The translations under genes and the position numbers were made by a program. This document shows, one piece after another, positions 1-11,846 of a DNA stretch of 64,000 nucleotides (position 1 is the stretch's first letter; the number at the start of each line of letters is the position of its first letter). The notes under the pieces are model-generated. The model worked only from the letters and a program-made list of their open reading frames with translations, was not told the origin of the DNA and searched no databases. Origin of the DNA: Fasciolopsis buskii (lineage: Eukaryota > Platyhelminthes > Trematoda > Plagiorchiida > Fasciolidae); NCBI GenBank assembly GCA_008360955.1, contig LUCM01006773.1:7306-71305 (forward strand), in the 5' to 3' direction.

Positions 1-289
1 GTGTGGGCAACGCGCAAATGGCGACCGCGCCTGGCCGTTCACGTTTGACAAAACAAGAGATTCGGAGGAAGTCATTCAAGTTTGGCTACATAAATCAGCA
101 ATCTGTTTAGTGCACTTCGTGCATGTCCCGCCGTTTCGTACAAGCCCAATATGTCAACCTTTGGCTGATATGTTTACTCTGATTTGGCTCTGTTTATTTT
201 CACCATCAATCCTTCACATCTGAAATCTCCCCCCTTCTTGCTGATGGCTTAATACTGTGTCACAAATGCATTTGACGAAATGTGTCTGG
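1..289. other. unassigned sequence at window edge
   Basis: No coding homology seen. It lies 3' of the integrase remnant that follows (in minus orientation), so an LTR could be here, but I see no clear LTR ends or polypurine tract. Confidence 0.3.
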
Positions 290-1095
290 TCAATATTCGC
301 GGGTTTCAATCAGCCAATATGTCCTTGTGACTAAACGCTTTAGGGGACCCTTATATTGTATTGTGAGAGAGTTGCAATCTAATCGATGCGGATGAACATA
401 CATCTTGTACAGTGTAGATGTTATTGTGTGCAAATCATCCATAAATAAATAACTTTTTTCTGTGGGGCAAAGACAACTCGTGCGATCGAACGGTTGGTCA
501 ACAACGTTGGACGGAATAATAATAATAGGCAGGACAGGACGAAAGTTCTTCCCAAGAAGTTGAATGGTTGTGCCGAAAACTACTTTCAGCGACAGATTAT
601 TGTAAATCAGTTTTGACCGAGGAACAAATGCTCGGGAGAACCAACTGAAGGGTGTCATTCCAAAAAGTCAATTTTTCGTGTGTCGCATTTAACTGACCAA
701 ATAATCGCTCAGTCAAAACTTTAGCAATCATCATAATGTAACTGCATCCAAATGGCTTGGTGAACTTGCAAAATAACGTAGATTGAAATTGGCTGCCGCG
801 TTCTGTGGTGATCGTGGTCAGCAGGTCAAAAAACCTTCGCGCTGTTCTTTGCCGACTTTAATATGCCGACCACAGTAAAACATTTTTCGGCGGGGTTCCC
901 ACACGACGCGATCCGAGATGGAAAACAGAAGGAAGACCGGTGTGAGCCGAGAAAAAAGGTTGTTCCTGCCAACTGAAGGTTGTCGCGGTATCTTTGGATT
1001 GAGCCAGACTGATAAAAGAAAGTACCGAATAATCGATAAGTTAGAGAGAACATTTTGCACCTTTGTTCCGGAAGACCGCGCGGATTTGAAGTCAC
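290..1095 (-). mobile_element. degenerate Ty3/gypsy integrase fragment
   Basis: Read on the minus strand, overlapping frames give the end of an LTR-retrotransposon integrase in the right order. At about 850-780 is a TTITTERGSQFQS stretch, the usual context of the second catalytic Asp region, followed by a GC..I segment. Near 610-540 is a VFGTTIQLLG stretch like the post-catalytic loop of fluke gypsy integrases, and near 400-310 a VHPHRLDCNSLTIQYKGP-like tail resembling the C-terminal domain. Several frameshifts and stops break it, so it is dead. No RT, RNase H, protease or gag is visible upstream, because the PPP2R3C-like sequence begins only about 250 bases away. The forward 120-codon open frame at 918-1280 lies over it and is probably its antisense shadow. 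Confidence 0.75.
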
Positions 1096-1348
1096 CCTTA
1101 GATGAGTTGTTTGAGCGACGTCTCAGAGGTGAGGGTAGTTCGGAAAGAACTCTGCTTCAGATTGTCTCTGTCACTCACGACTGTGGAAGTGCACCTGTTA
1201 AAGGTTCTTCAATCGAGGTTCAGCCTATGACCGAGAGTATAGACAGCAAGTATTTTAATCTCATTTACGTAATCCATTGAAACAGATGAACAGGAAGTGT
1301 TCATGCGGACTAGAAAACCAACCCTTGTGGCCGGAAGTCGCTGAATCA

Positions 1349-2029
1349 GATCTGTTGATCCCGTTAGAGCTGTGAGGCGTGGAAGTGGTTTCATGATGTA
1401 CGGACATTTTGTGTACTGGTTTCCTGGACTTGATGCCGGATCTGCGTGATATCGATACAACGGAGGCTCAATTAGCAAACAATTGGTTCAGACTGCAATC
1501 GGCGATTCGGGTCTATGGCAGTTATTTGCAGTTGGATACAGATCGAAACGGAATGCTGACGCGCGCTGAATTGTCACGTTTTGGTAACGGAATGCTGACA
1601 AACGTGTTCCTAGATCGTGTATTCCAGAACTGTATCGCCTACGACGGAGAAATGGATTACACGGCCAATTTGGACGTCGTTTTAGCCATGGAGAGTAAAT
1701 AGACACCAAAAGCGTTGGCCTATCTGTTTCGCATCTTGGACATGGGTGGACGCGGCTGTCTAACAGGGCTGACATTGCGTCATTTCTACGGGGCCGTCGA
1801 GAAACGTTCGCACAGTGGTGGGCATAATCCACCCTGTTTCAACGACATTCAGGACGAAATATTTCATATGATCGGTCCAGCAAATCCGGCCTATATCACA
1901 CTGGACGATTTGATTCGGTGTGGCAAAGGAGATGCAATTGTGAATATCCTCACTGATATCAACGGATTCTGGACACATGAAAATCGCGAAATGTTTGCAA
2001 CAGATTATCCGGATGAAGCTGAACTGTGA
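1349..2029 (+). pseudogene. PPP2R3C: broken PPP2R3C (PP2A B'' gamma subunit) C-terminal half
   Basis: PPP2R3C encodes an EF-hand regulatory subunit of protein phosphatase 2A. The last roughly 220 residues are readable: DILCTGFLD, LRVYG-type context, a canonical EF-hand loop at 1535-1570 (DTDRNGMLTRAE), NVFLDRVFQNCIAYDGEMDY, a second degenerate EF-hand near 1737-1775, then NGFWTHENREMF before a natural TGA at 2027-2029. Two lesions are visible. The part around 1350-1400 (VDPVRAV..) is one frame off from DILCTGFLD, so a base is missing or extra near 1398-1403. An in-frame TAG at 1700-1702 replaces a lysine-type position. Homology may begin at an AG at 1347-1348 (aatcag), a possible old splice acceptor. 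No upstream exons are found and no poly-A tract follows, so it could be a decayed duplicate, a truncated retrocopy, or a real gene with sequence errors. Confidence 0.8.
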
Positions 2030-2204
2030 AATATACGTAATTATCAACTCTCGGACATCATTTGTTAGGTCCCGTAAACCTTGGAAGTTGCCCAGTAGTA
2101 CCGAGAGAGTTCGGCCAATAGGTTCTCGTCGCTATTTGAATGTACACCTTCCAGGACCACTGCATTTCAATGAAAGTTCCTTTTCTGATTGACAGATGCT
2201 TTCG

Positions 2205-2578
2205 TGAAATAATTCACCATATGATATTACCGCTCGGCTCACCATAAAAAAACCATGAAAGCACTGTACAGCTGTTTCATCCATGTTTGGAATCATCAAC
2301 AGAGCATATCCACCGCACTCGAACTGGAACGCGAACCCGAGATGAACGATTCTGAGTCGAACGTCTTAGCTATTACGCTGCCGGGCAGGCTCTGAACGGT
2401 TTGTTGAACTTCACCACATGATGTTGTACTTACCCGTCACTGATTCGCACCGTTACAGTCAGCTAGCTCACAGCGATCGACCCCTACTGATTCCTAACAA
2501 GAATGAAACAGCTGTACAGTGCTTCCATGGTTTCTTTATGGTGAGTTCAGCGACGATATCACATGGTGAATTATTTCA
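2205..2578. mobile_element. foldback/MITE-like element, 76-bp inverted arms
   Basis: The arm at 2205-2280 (starts TGAAATAATTCACCAT) and the arm at 2503-2578 are reverse complements at roughly 85-90% identity, enclosing about 220 bases without coding potential. This is the architecture of a non-autonomous DNA transposon or foldback element. No convincing target-site duplication flanks it. A shortened relative lies at about 12645-12790. Confidence 0.8.
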
Positions 2579-4109
2579 TTAAATCATTTAATCTCCTAAT
2601 ACTAAAATGTACTAAGGTGTTTTTGTGTTGACCGGCTTGGAATGTAACACTTTCCCTTCTTGAAGTCTTGTGAAAGTTTGTTCAGTCACTCCTCCCACCC
2701 AGAATTATCTGCTATTCTGCTGGATTCCCACGCCAAAGCTGCTGGCTGGCTTGTCCTCGTTTTTTGGTAATTTACGTCAGACAACTGATCGTCCACATCT
2801 TTTGCCCATTTATAGGACATCCGATTTTTTAGAAAAAACTGTTCTGACAAACTTTTTCACAAAAACAACACTGTAGGATGCTTTGTTTCACACTGAACTG
2901 TTTTCACACGTTGGACCGAGTCCGTGCACGCAGCGTAGTTTTTTCATCGATCGTTATGCACAGTGGAATAGAACAGGCTCGCTTGGTTCACTGACCTCCA
3001 CTACTGGAACTCCTTTATCCAAAGATCATTCTTTATTTTGGATAACGGTGAAGTGATGGCATCGTCGTAATCCATGCGACGTTTTCAGCCGGTGACATCC
3101 AATAAGTTTCGATTTTGTGATGTTCCACTAGTTATCTTTTGATCATTTTTGCCTCAAAGATCCCCGGAAACTTTTCCTCACTGAAAATCGGTTCCTCGTG
3201 TACCATTTTGATTGAACGTTGTCAAAAGCCTTGAGTGAGCCAAAGTTTGCCACTGTATCTGATGCTCACGCTGACTATTCACGTTTGCTGATTTGCATTC
3301 AGGGCTTGACATTTTGTATTCAAAATTAGCGTTCTGTGCTCCAAATACTAAACACTAACGTAACGGAACACGACAAAAAATGTGCTTCATTGAATTAACA
3401 CAATTCCAATATGATATCTTCAACAACCATTTATGTTGTCATTTTAAGTGATTCTGAAGTACTTGCAAGGTGAGTCAAACACAAGTTGACCCAAAAGTAA
3501 TGATATGCACTTGAAACATTGTACTGTATAGATTGTTGTCTGGTCCTCGCGAGTGGTTCCTTTTCGTAGGGGACCAGTTTATGAGACACTTATTTCTTGC
3601 TTTTTTCAATCGGTATTCTCGTGCTCTTCCCTCATTTTTGATCAGGCTGTTATTTTCGTTATCCGATTTGTTCTATAGGCCATCTTTTAGGTGCACCTGT
3701 TCACGAATCACATCCTGGAATCCAGCCGATCTTCGTCGAAGTATTTAACCTTATCTCGAGATACTTCCCATTAAGGTCTACTGACCCATCTGTTGGAGGT
3801 TATCGCCGATCATCAATGTCTTGCTAGATGTATATGATGCAAAGTTAAAACTTCTTGAAGTACACATTTGAAATTCGGCATAGTTTGTTAACCCTTTGAT
3901 TCGGAACCCATTCAATTTCAATGGACTGGGAAATTCAGCAATCAAAACTTCGCGAAAACCCATTTTATTGATTGAGTCAGTAAAGCGATCCAACGATGGT
4001 TAATGTATGGTGTTGGTAAAATTTTATGCACTGCTCGTTGACTGGTGTTCGAACCAGTCTGCTGGGGGTGACGGCAGCTTTCACCACAGACGCAGTCAGC
4101 TGAGTGTTT
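2579..4109. other. no gene seen
   Basis: AT-rich sequence with only short open frames and no recognisable homology or repeat. Confidence 0.4.
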
Positions 4110-5130
4110 AAGCATGCAATGTATCAACATGAGCTGGAGCCGACGCGCATGTTCAATGGTCAGTTTACCCTCGGTTCTGATGATAGTTTGTGTTCTGGAT
4201 ATTACTATTGTTGACTTCCTATCGCCCTTGGGTGAAAGTGACCATATGGTCTTGGATGTTTTCTGGTTGTATGGAGATTTCGCTTCACTCAGGGCACTGG
4301 TGAATTTGTTGTAGGATTTTGGAGGTAAAAATGACGTTGAACTGTACTTTTATCTCAAATGGGATTCTTTAAATTGCACAGAGATTCGCTCCCACCTACT
4401 GTCGACGTTCACATTTTTAGCGCCACTAGTGATTTTAAAAACCACTCCAACGTTTACTCCGGTACCTGAGAGTACTCCCGAAAGGTCGAATACGCGTGTA
4501 ATTGTTGCCGAGGGAACATAAATACATGCTCGTGAGCAAACCTAACAGAGCCTCGATCGTTTGAGGATAATCCGGCTTTTGGGTCAGCTGACTCTTGATG
4601 TACCTTGGACATTGGAATTCGTCGACCAGTTATCCAGTTGATGCCGATGATGAGAACGACATTGTTCTAGATCATCGCTCCCTCTCAGTCTGTATACCGA
4701 TTATGTTTCGATCACCAATCTCAAAAATGGGTATTTTATCGTTTTGGGTGCTGCAGTGATCTCATTTTTCCCGGTTGAAGTGATAGCAATCCATCCGCAC
4801 CATTCTCCGGGTGGACGTTTTGTTGACACACCGATGTTGCGTGAACCTTCAGAAAAGCTCACAAAACCACTCACCACTTTGTTTAGTGAGTACTTACTAG
4901 GTGGAAATAAATCCATAACGCCTTCATTATTCAAAAATGTTGACAAGCAACCTAAGTGCCGCCTTATGTCCTTCATACTCCCTATTTCCATCATCTGACT
5001 GATCGTACTTTGGAAGCATGCGTTGCCATTGTTGTTGTAGAAAATATCCTGCGGGGTTGTGTAGCTTGCTGATTGTTTCGAAAACTGTATAGGGTTCTTC
5101 ATGATTGTGGATATGAATTCGCTGAGGAGC
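4110..5130 (+). mobile_element. decayed LINE: endonuclease end plus RT start
   Basis: Two pieces in the correct order. At 4160-4280 the frame reads DITIVDFLSPLGESDHMVL, the conserved Ser-Asp-His end of an apurinic-type LINE endonuclease. At 4790-4990 it reads LREPSEKLTKPLTTLF and ITPSLFK..DK, matching the 'Pro-rich ... L..PL..LF ... W....TPLFK' entry region of LINE reverse transcriptases. The linker is full of stops and later RT motifs are lost. A 143-codon open frame on the opposite strand (4701-5132) covers the same bases and is most likely a shadow. The clade is uncertain (CR1- or jockey-like). Confidence 0.6.
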
Positions 5131-7165
5131 ACTTATGAGATCCGGCTTGCTATGAACGTCTTAGCGGGTGATGACTTTCAACTTGTTGTCTATTCTTGAT
5201 AGTCGATTCACGTCTATCTGTTAGTGGCTATTCGAAAACCGTTCGCCTCTTATGAGGCAAAATTTCGGTGACTTCTCTCTCCGGTAGGCATTATGTTTCC
5301 ATTTTGATTGCGCTCTCGTACGCGAAAGAATACATAAGGAATTTGATGGTCATATACTTGGTGGTGAGAAGAGATTGGAAGGACATAGGTAGCCAATGTA
5401 TTTCAGTGGCAGAACGATAAAATCCTACTCTGAGTTTCGCTAGAATTTATTTCAGATTTGTCATTAAGTCTTGTGAAATCATTAGCGCGACTGGACCATC
5501 TGTAAGAATATGCAACTATCGTTGTTCTCGGTATCGGCACATGCCTGAATTTTGGTACTGTTCACTTGGATTTTAATCGCTTTTTGGTATTAAAAAACAG
5601 GAGTAATCGCTAAGAAGACAAGGGATATGAATAGAATAAACGCCGAAGTTATGGATGACGTGACCCGTTTCGTCCTACAACTAAGTTTAAAATATACTAT
5701 TTTCGTACAAAGGGCTCCCTTGGAAGAAAATATGGAAAGGTGTTGTTTTGGGTAACGGGGAAGCAACGTGTATATGGGCAAGGCGCATGTGATCAGTCCA
5801 GGTTCTGTAGCTGGGGTCCAGTAGGCTGGTCACGTGGGGTAGATGCTTGATAGGCTACATATATGTAGGTTTCTACAGCAGCCTCGTTCGAATATCATTA
5901 TATTGTAGTACGTTACTGAGCGTCTCGTCTCATATCATCACGATACTCTTCGGAGGAGACCGATTAAGAACTGCACCACCTTCCTAACTATTGTATGTCA
6001 CTGAATCTATCCGTTGAGTGATTGCAGCCGTGTCTTTGGTCCACGTGATTAGTACAGTTGTACTGAACCCGATGCGTCCTCAGGGGAGCGGCGGCTATAC
6101 ATGTGGTTAGCTTCCGTTAAGACAAGATCATACTGAATAAGCGGCCACGGCTAGGCAGCAGGATGTCGTGGATTTAGCTGGCCTTCGTCTGAGAATCACT
6201 GTCCCTGTAAATTACCATAAAAGTCCGTTGGTTTTACAGTGACGTGGCTAGTGTGGTTTGCTATTCAATAAGCTTATCATCTTTTGTCTTCAGTCTAGAT
6301 ATACACGGACAGAGGCGTATCCACCGGAATTCGTTGTTCGCTGCTATTCCGACTTTCGGAGACGTTGTGTCTCTGGTCGGACTCAGTCAATAGATTCATG
6401 AAGTGAACTACGGGTCACCAGCTTCCAATGATTGGTGAATGCCGGTCTTTGTACTACTGCCTTGCTGATCAGGTCTTTTAACCGAACGCTCCTGGATGAT
6501 CTACAAAAACAACTTTTTACTTCGAATTAGACTATCGGGTACTGTATTTTATTGTATTATATCGTATACAAGTGTCTACATCTCAGTGGATTATGATGCA
6601 TTAGCGCACTCATCAAAATAAGGGGAGTAAAACGCCGGAGTCAATGGTACAAATCCTACCGGAAGCTTCGATTCGATAAACAGTTCGGAAGGTGTAACGT
6701 GTGATGAATCTGACAAAGACATTTCTTTTCCTTATCTCATTCGTATTTTCTTCATTTCCATCGTAATTCTGATGACACTAACTCTGTGATCAGTTTTGCG
6801 CGGTATATATATATGGCTTGAATGATGCTTTTTCTCTTGTTCCATTCCGATGTCGATACTCCCCTCATTCCTCTGTTTATCGAGTCTTCCCGTAGCTACC
6901 AAAACGTCATCTGTTCTTTCGTTTCTTTTGTTCTTGATTTCTTTCTGAGTTTTTCATTATCATCGTTTCCACTTACAGTCTTTTGACCTGGTCGCGCTAC
7001 ATTTCCTCTCCGACTGCCATCGCCTAATCGGTTGAAAGGATTTTTTTCATTATGAACATTCTTCGTCGCTATTCCTGGTCGGGCTTACTACTACTCAAAC
7101 AATCTTCCTAAATTTCTCCTCGCCTGGACTTTACTACGCACGTACATCACGGATTTCCCACTAAA
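5131..7165. other. no gene seen
   Basis: About 2 kb with no usable open frames and no recognisable element. It could hold 5' sequence of the LINE that follows, but nothing proves it. Confidence 0.4.
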
Positions 7166-7169
7166 CCAA

Positions 7170-9680
7170 AAAGATGCATTCGTACCGATTGGCAAGCTGC
7201 ACCCCACCAGTCAAAATGTATGTTCCATTTTTACTGAGTACCGAATCTAGAGCTCACTCTTCGCTCTCTGATACAAGTTCATACTTATGTGATTTGCATT
7301 CGGGAGTCATAGCTGAACTCAAATATTCTGGATCACCTAATATCCATCCAAGGCTTTGATGCATACTCACTGGACAGACAATTTAGCGTTAAGAAAACCG
7401 CATTTGGTCTGGTCGCATACATAAATTCCTCCTGGTCAGGCAAATCTGAACGAATTTATTCATATTCTCTTTCTGGTATTGACTGCCTGGCCATTCAGTG
7501 TCATCCTAAGTTTTCTCAGCATAGAAGCACAATTATAACGAATCTGTACGTAGCCCGTTTTTGCACACAAACTAGCATTTCATCTTTTTCCATTCATTTC
7601 TGCCTTTCCTGATCCTGTTGCTGGATGATAACCTACACATAATTGTGAGTGATTTTAATCATGCATCGGAACATCCCGTTACCGTGTTTGATTTGACTGA
7701 TCTATCAATCTCCCCAACCAGAGGCAACTGCATCTTAGGTAGAATTATTACCAATTATCCCCAATTATTCTGCCTTAAACTAAGTGCTCCGACTTCGACC
7801 AGTAATCATTGCTATGACTTTCAAAACCCAAAGTTTATTCCCGGACAACTTACCAATCTTCTGAAGAGTTTAACGAAGTCGGAATAGGACTACACAATTT
7901 TTCTCGGGAGGGCATTCTTTTTCAAAGATCTCTTCCTCAGACAAACTCGTGGTTTTCTTTTCAATCGCTGCATAATAGTGTCCACCATTTTGTAGACACA
8001 CTCAAGTTAATTTTGTTATCCGTTGCCCCTTAGACACTTTTTCTCTGTAACGGCTTTATTGCTTTACCCAAACAGAAGACCTTAAGGAGACGGAAGGAAC
8101 ACTTCTATAAATTAAGGGATTCCCAGAAATCCAGATACATTTCGTCCGTAATATCAAAGAAAGTAAATCAAATCGACCCGTCGAATGCAAGCTAACACCT
8201 AACCAGCTGCAACAGCAGACGCCCATGGCAAGGAACTCGGCTTATGTGTGGAAAAAAAACGAAACCAATAAGCCGTATTGCGAATGTAGAAAGTGTCAAA
8301 AGAACGTTGTTTTAGCCACGTTATGACACTGCAGTTTTATGGTTCCCGAATGGAAGCGCTGATGTAACACCATTTTCTAAGGAAGAAGTGTTCAAACTCC
8401 TTCGTTCGATCAAAATAACCACAGGTATAGGTTCTGATGATATGTCTTCACTTCTCCTAAAGTACGACGCAGCTTCGCTGACTGATGCACTTACTTCCCT
8501 TCTTGATACCTTCTTATGCAAACGTTCAATTCCCGATTGTTAGAGACCAGTCACTATTGTGCTCATCTCCAAATCTGGTAATTCAAGTATTCCACCCGAA
8601 CATTTTCGTCCCATCGCTTTTGCATCATGCGGTCTTAAACGAAAAGAACGCGCCTTTAGTATGTCCGTTGACTCTCTTCGGTTTTCGCCCAAACCAAACC
8701 GGTCCACTTTGGATGCTGTGGCTTCCCTGGTTCATAACATCACCAAATCCTTGGATGCATCCGCAAAATCTGTCCGATGTACTTTCTTAGATTTTTCTTC
8801 TGAATTTGACTCATTTCTCTCTCTCACGGTCTTTACTTTTCCGCGAACTTAAACAGTTCACCTGTACCAATCGTCTCCTCGCATGGCTATCAGATCACTT
8901 CACCAACAGAACCCCGCGCCCAATACTCTGACGAAACAAATGTACCCTGTTGGTAGTTAATTATGTAGTCCTTCAATGAGCTGTCATTTCTCCTTATGTG
9001 TTTTCAATATACATCAGCGACCTACATCCCAGTTTCTTTGGACAATTAGTCGAATATGCGGACGACGTTGCACTCTGCCGGTCTGTATCTGGAACTGAAT
9101 ATTTCATCGATTTTTTCCGACAGCTTGTCTCTCATCCGTGATTTTTCTCTTCTTTCTGGCTTGAATCTTCATTTGTCAAAATATGTCCAATATTTGCTTA
9201 CTTTTCCTCAGTCAGCTTGCCGGGCTGATCTTTCTTTAATTGACACAGAACCATTCATTAGGGTAGATTCCGCGGAGTACCTAAGAATTTCCAATTGTGT
9301 AAAAAAAGTCTTGGGAGACTATGATTCTACATAAAAAGACCGCGACGTTTTCAGGTTAAGCAAAACACTGTCTTCCTCTTTGTTTACCAGTTGTTCTTTT
9401 CTCGCTCTCGTCTGTTGTTCCCCTGTCACTTTTGCTGGTTTATTAAACAAGGACTTTGCCAATTATTGGGATGTCTTAAATACAACTGGGAGAACTCTGC
9501 ACCAAACTGTGTGACATGCATCTATCCACGTGCGAAAAATTTGCATGTACAATTCTTTCGGATCCGTCTCACCCCTTACACAATGACCGAGAAACTCAAC
9601 TGTTCCCTACGTAGCAATCGAGAACAGATCATGTGTGATTTTCCATACAACTTCTCGTGAATTTGAAGTTTTCATTATTC
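7170..9680 (+). mobile_element. decayed jockey/CR1-like LINE (EN + RT)
   Basis: A nearly full pol region with many frameshifts. Endonuclease: VAYINSSWSGKSERIYSYSL near 7400, DFNHASE near 7650 and DLTDLSISPTRGNCILGRI near 7700. Reverse transcriptase: KITTGIGSDDMSS near 8420, HFRPIAFASC near 8600, RSTLDAVASLVHNITKSLDA near 8700, CTFLDFSSEFDS near 8780, and the catalytic YADD at 9055-9066. The end is marked by an ILSDPSHPLHN-type motif in shifted frames near 9560. No uninterrupted ORF remains, so it is inactive. A second, shorter copy of the same family lies at 30948-32340. Confidence 0.8.
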
Positions 9681-10544
9681 GTTACGCCTTTTTCAACTAT
9701 GTGTTCCGATGAGGTGGTGAACGCATCCCTTTTGAGTGAAATGAAGAAACCTACGCATGCAAAAGTCCAAACAATGCAATACTATATAATGTATCTTCAA
9801 TCTCTGCTCACAACCTTGTCCCCATCATCACATATGAAGAGCAAACAATTCTTGGTTTGCCATATTCTTATGATTGCCCTTTCACTACTACTAAAAGGTA
9901 CTCAAATGTTATTGAAAGAGTTCAAATTAATTACCTGTTCCCTTAAGCTCTTATCCGGTTGTATATTCAATATACAATAATGTCATTTAATTCAATCTGT
10001 CGTATCCAAACGCGGCAAAATTTGCCCAAAGCTTTCCATAACTTTACTCACTGATTCTGTTCATTTCATTTGTGAACATTCAGTAAAACTAGTTCTCTTG
10101 TTTGTCACACGTTCCATTATGCGCACATCGGACCTTATGGTCATTCCATCGTCCTCTGTATAGAAAGATTTTAATAAGCAATGTCATATCTGAACGATTA
10201 ATCGAGGAACTCAATTGTTCATTATTGTTTAATGCAATGCCTCCGTTGCTTTTTCACTTTGACAGTACTATAAGATTATGTAGATGCTAATTCATTCACC
10301 TTAAAGTAATGCGTAGAAAGCTAATCTTCCTCGATTGGTGCAATTTTTCGTCACCGGTCGGCTAACTACAGGATTTGAATACAAGATTGGATCATCGTTA
10401 CCTGTCATTTGTATTCACTGGGTGCATATGTTCTCTGTACAAACGCGGACTTTTAGAATATACAAATTTGCGCGTTTTCTTGTAAAGGTACTCGTCAGTC
10501 GAATCGGGAAATCGGCAGTAAGTCCGGCGTGTGGACCTCATTCG
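9681..10544. other. no gene seen
   Basis: AT-rich; may contain the 3' UTR of the preceding LINE. The open frames at 9657-9980 and 10335-10589 show no family resemblance. Confidence 0.35.
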
Positions 10545-10720
10545 CACGTGGAACTGGTACGAAATGTCTTACAATTTCCTGCCAACTGAGACTGAATAAA
10601 AAGCCGGAACATGGAGCATGGTCATGAATTGCACACAAGTACGCGTCTTGGTTGATAGACAGGGTAGGCTTTCTCCGGCCAAAAACGGCAGATGACGTAA
10701 AGCTCTTCCGTCAAGTCTGT
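10545..10720 (+). repeat. dispersed repeat, LTR-tail-like copy 1
   Basis: Shares an ordered set of blocks with 16055-16195: a gtcttaca block, actgaataaaa, then a catgg block and gcaagtacgcgtcttg-like sequence. The ACTGAATAAAA block contains a polyadenylation hexamer, so an LTR or element 3' end is possible. Alignment by eye only. Confidence 0.4.
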
Positions 10721-11198
10721 TGTAGAATAATGCTTATCGACTGATGTGAGGCAAGCAACTTCTCGCGTGATCATCTCAGTGGGGGGGTTGATTAGGACTG
10801 GAACGAAGTTGACTAATTAACTTATTTCTATATGCTATCATTTTCTTTTACCTATTTTCTATAGCGTCAGAAATATAGCTCAAACCATGGTAGAAAAAAT
10901 AAAACTGACAGATGATTGCATTTAATTAATGAAGTTTAAAAACTCATTCAAAACGTCAATTGTCCCATGGAGGGGATCAGAAAAATGAAACAACGCAATT
11001 CTTAGCAAGTAAAAATGACTTTCTGAAAAATGATGAATGCAAATTGGCAAATAGAATCGATTTGTTGATTAGCTGTATGTCTTGCTGGCAATACCGTCGT
11101 CATGGTAACGACCTGAGGTAGTCAGGGATACCATCGTGTAGTCGATTAAACTAATTGTGAATACGTCGTAAAGAATTCACTCCTATCTGATCCAGTAG
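10721..11198. other. no gene seen; 5' flank of the next gene
   Basis: Could contain the promoter or an upstream intron of the gene at 11262. No motif stands out. Confidence 0.3.
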
Positions 11199-11261
11199 CG
11201 TGTCCTGTCTCATAGACATTTACTTGACAATATCTCGGTCATTCACTCTTATCAGGTATCG

Positions 11262-11846
11262 ATGCCAATGATTGTGGACTATTCGTATCGTCATCCGATC
11301 GATCGATCACCTCGATTTCCTCTTCTTCCCGCGGCTCAGTTCAATCAAGCGAATCAGACCAGCATCACCGGTGCCACTGGTCAATATGAGGCCATCTATA
11401 CAGATGTGGATTTTGACAGTCAACCATTGGGACCACGGTCAAGTGGAGTCATTCTCAAACAATACAATCCGATCCAACGTGATATGACAACAATTCAACC
11501 TGGTCGAAATTTGCATGTTGCTGATAAAGATGAGCCACCAGCACAACGGTATAAACCATCGGACTTTCATCGATATCGTCGTCTGAAAGATTATAGACCA
11601 GACAAAGTGCCTCGAATTGAAGATGTATTGGCCTACAAATATTGTCCAACATGTTGTGCTCTTCACGTAGGTGCCTGTATCGGATGCAGACGTGATGAGC
11701 GGTACGCAACACAACTTGGTTCACGCCGTTTACCATGGCACCATCCACAGCCACGGGCACCTTATGGTCGTGGATTGTATGGTTATTTACATGAGAAATT
11801 GGATAGCCATAAAACGGGGAATTTTTGGCTTTCTAAATATCACTGA
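11262..11846 (+). CDS. orphan protein with CxxCC-x6-CxxC cluster
   Basis: A 194-codon uninterrupted frame, among the longest in the window, with protein-like composition. I do not recognise the family. It is hydrophilic and rich in Arg, Tyr and Pro, with no signal peptide or membrane segment. Cysteines at residues 128, 131, 132, 139 and 142 form CxxCC-x6-CxxC, a spacing compatible with a small zinc site. The tail has Gly/Tyr-rich GRGLYGYLHEKLDSHKTGNF. The ATG is preceded by tctTATCAG|GTATCG, a plausible splice acceptor at 11255, so this may be the last exon of a gene with an upstream 5' part. The frame is also open back to about 11199 without another ATG. It ends with TGA at 11844-11846; no AATAAA is close downstream. 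The reverse-strand frames over it are shadows. Confidence 0.7.
   Translation: MPMIVDYSYRHPIDRSPRFPLLPAAQFNQANQTSITGATGQYEAIYTDVDFDSQPLGPRSSGVILKQYNPIQRDMTTIQPGRNLHVADKDEPPAQRYKPSDFHRYRRLKDYRPDKVPRIEDVLAYKYCPTCCALHVGACIGCRRDERYATQLGSRRLPWHHPQPRAPYGRGLYGYLHEKLDSHKTGNFWLSKYH

Noticed and set aside
918..1280. 120-codon forward frame, with a LERTFCTF stretch briefly resembling PPP2R3C upstream sequence
   Set aside because: It overlaps the antisense integrase fragment and only about eight residues resemble PPP2R3C; treated as a shadow.
4701..5132. 143-codon reverse-strand open frame
   Set aside because: Covers forward-strand LINE RT sequence with recognisable motifs; the reverse frame shows no family features.
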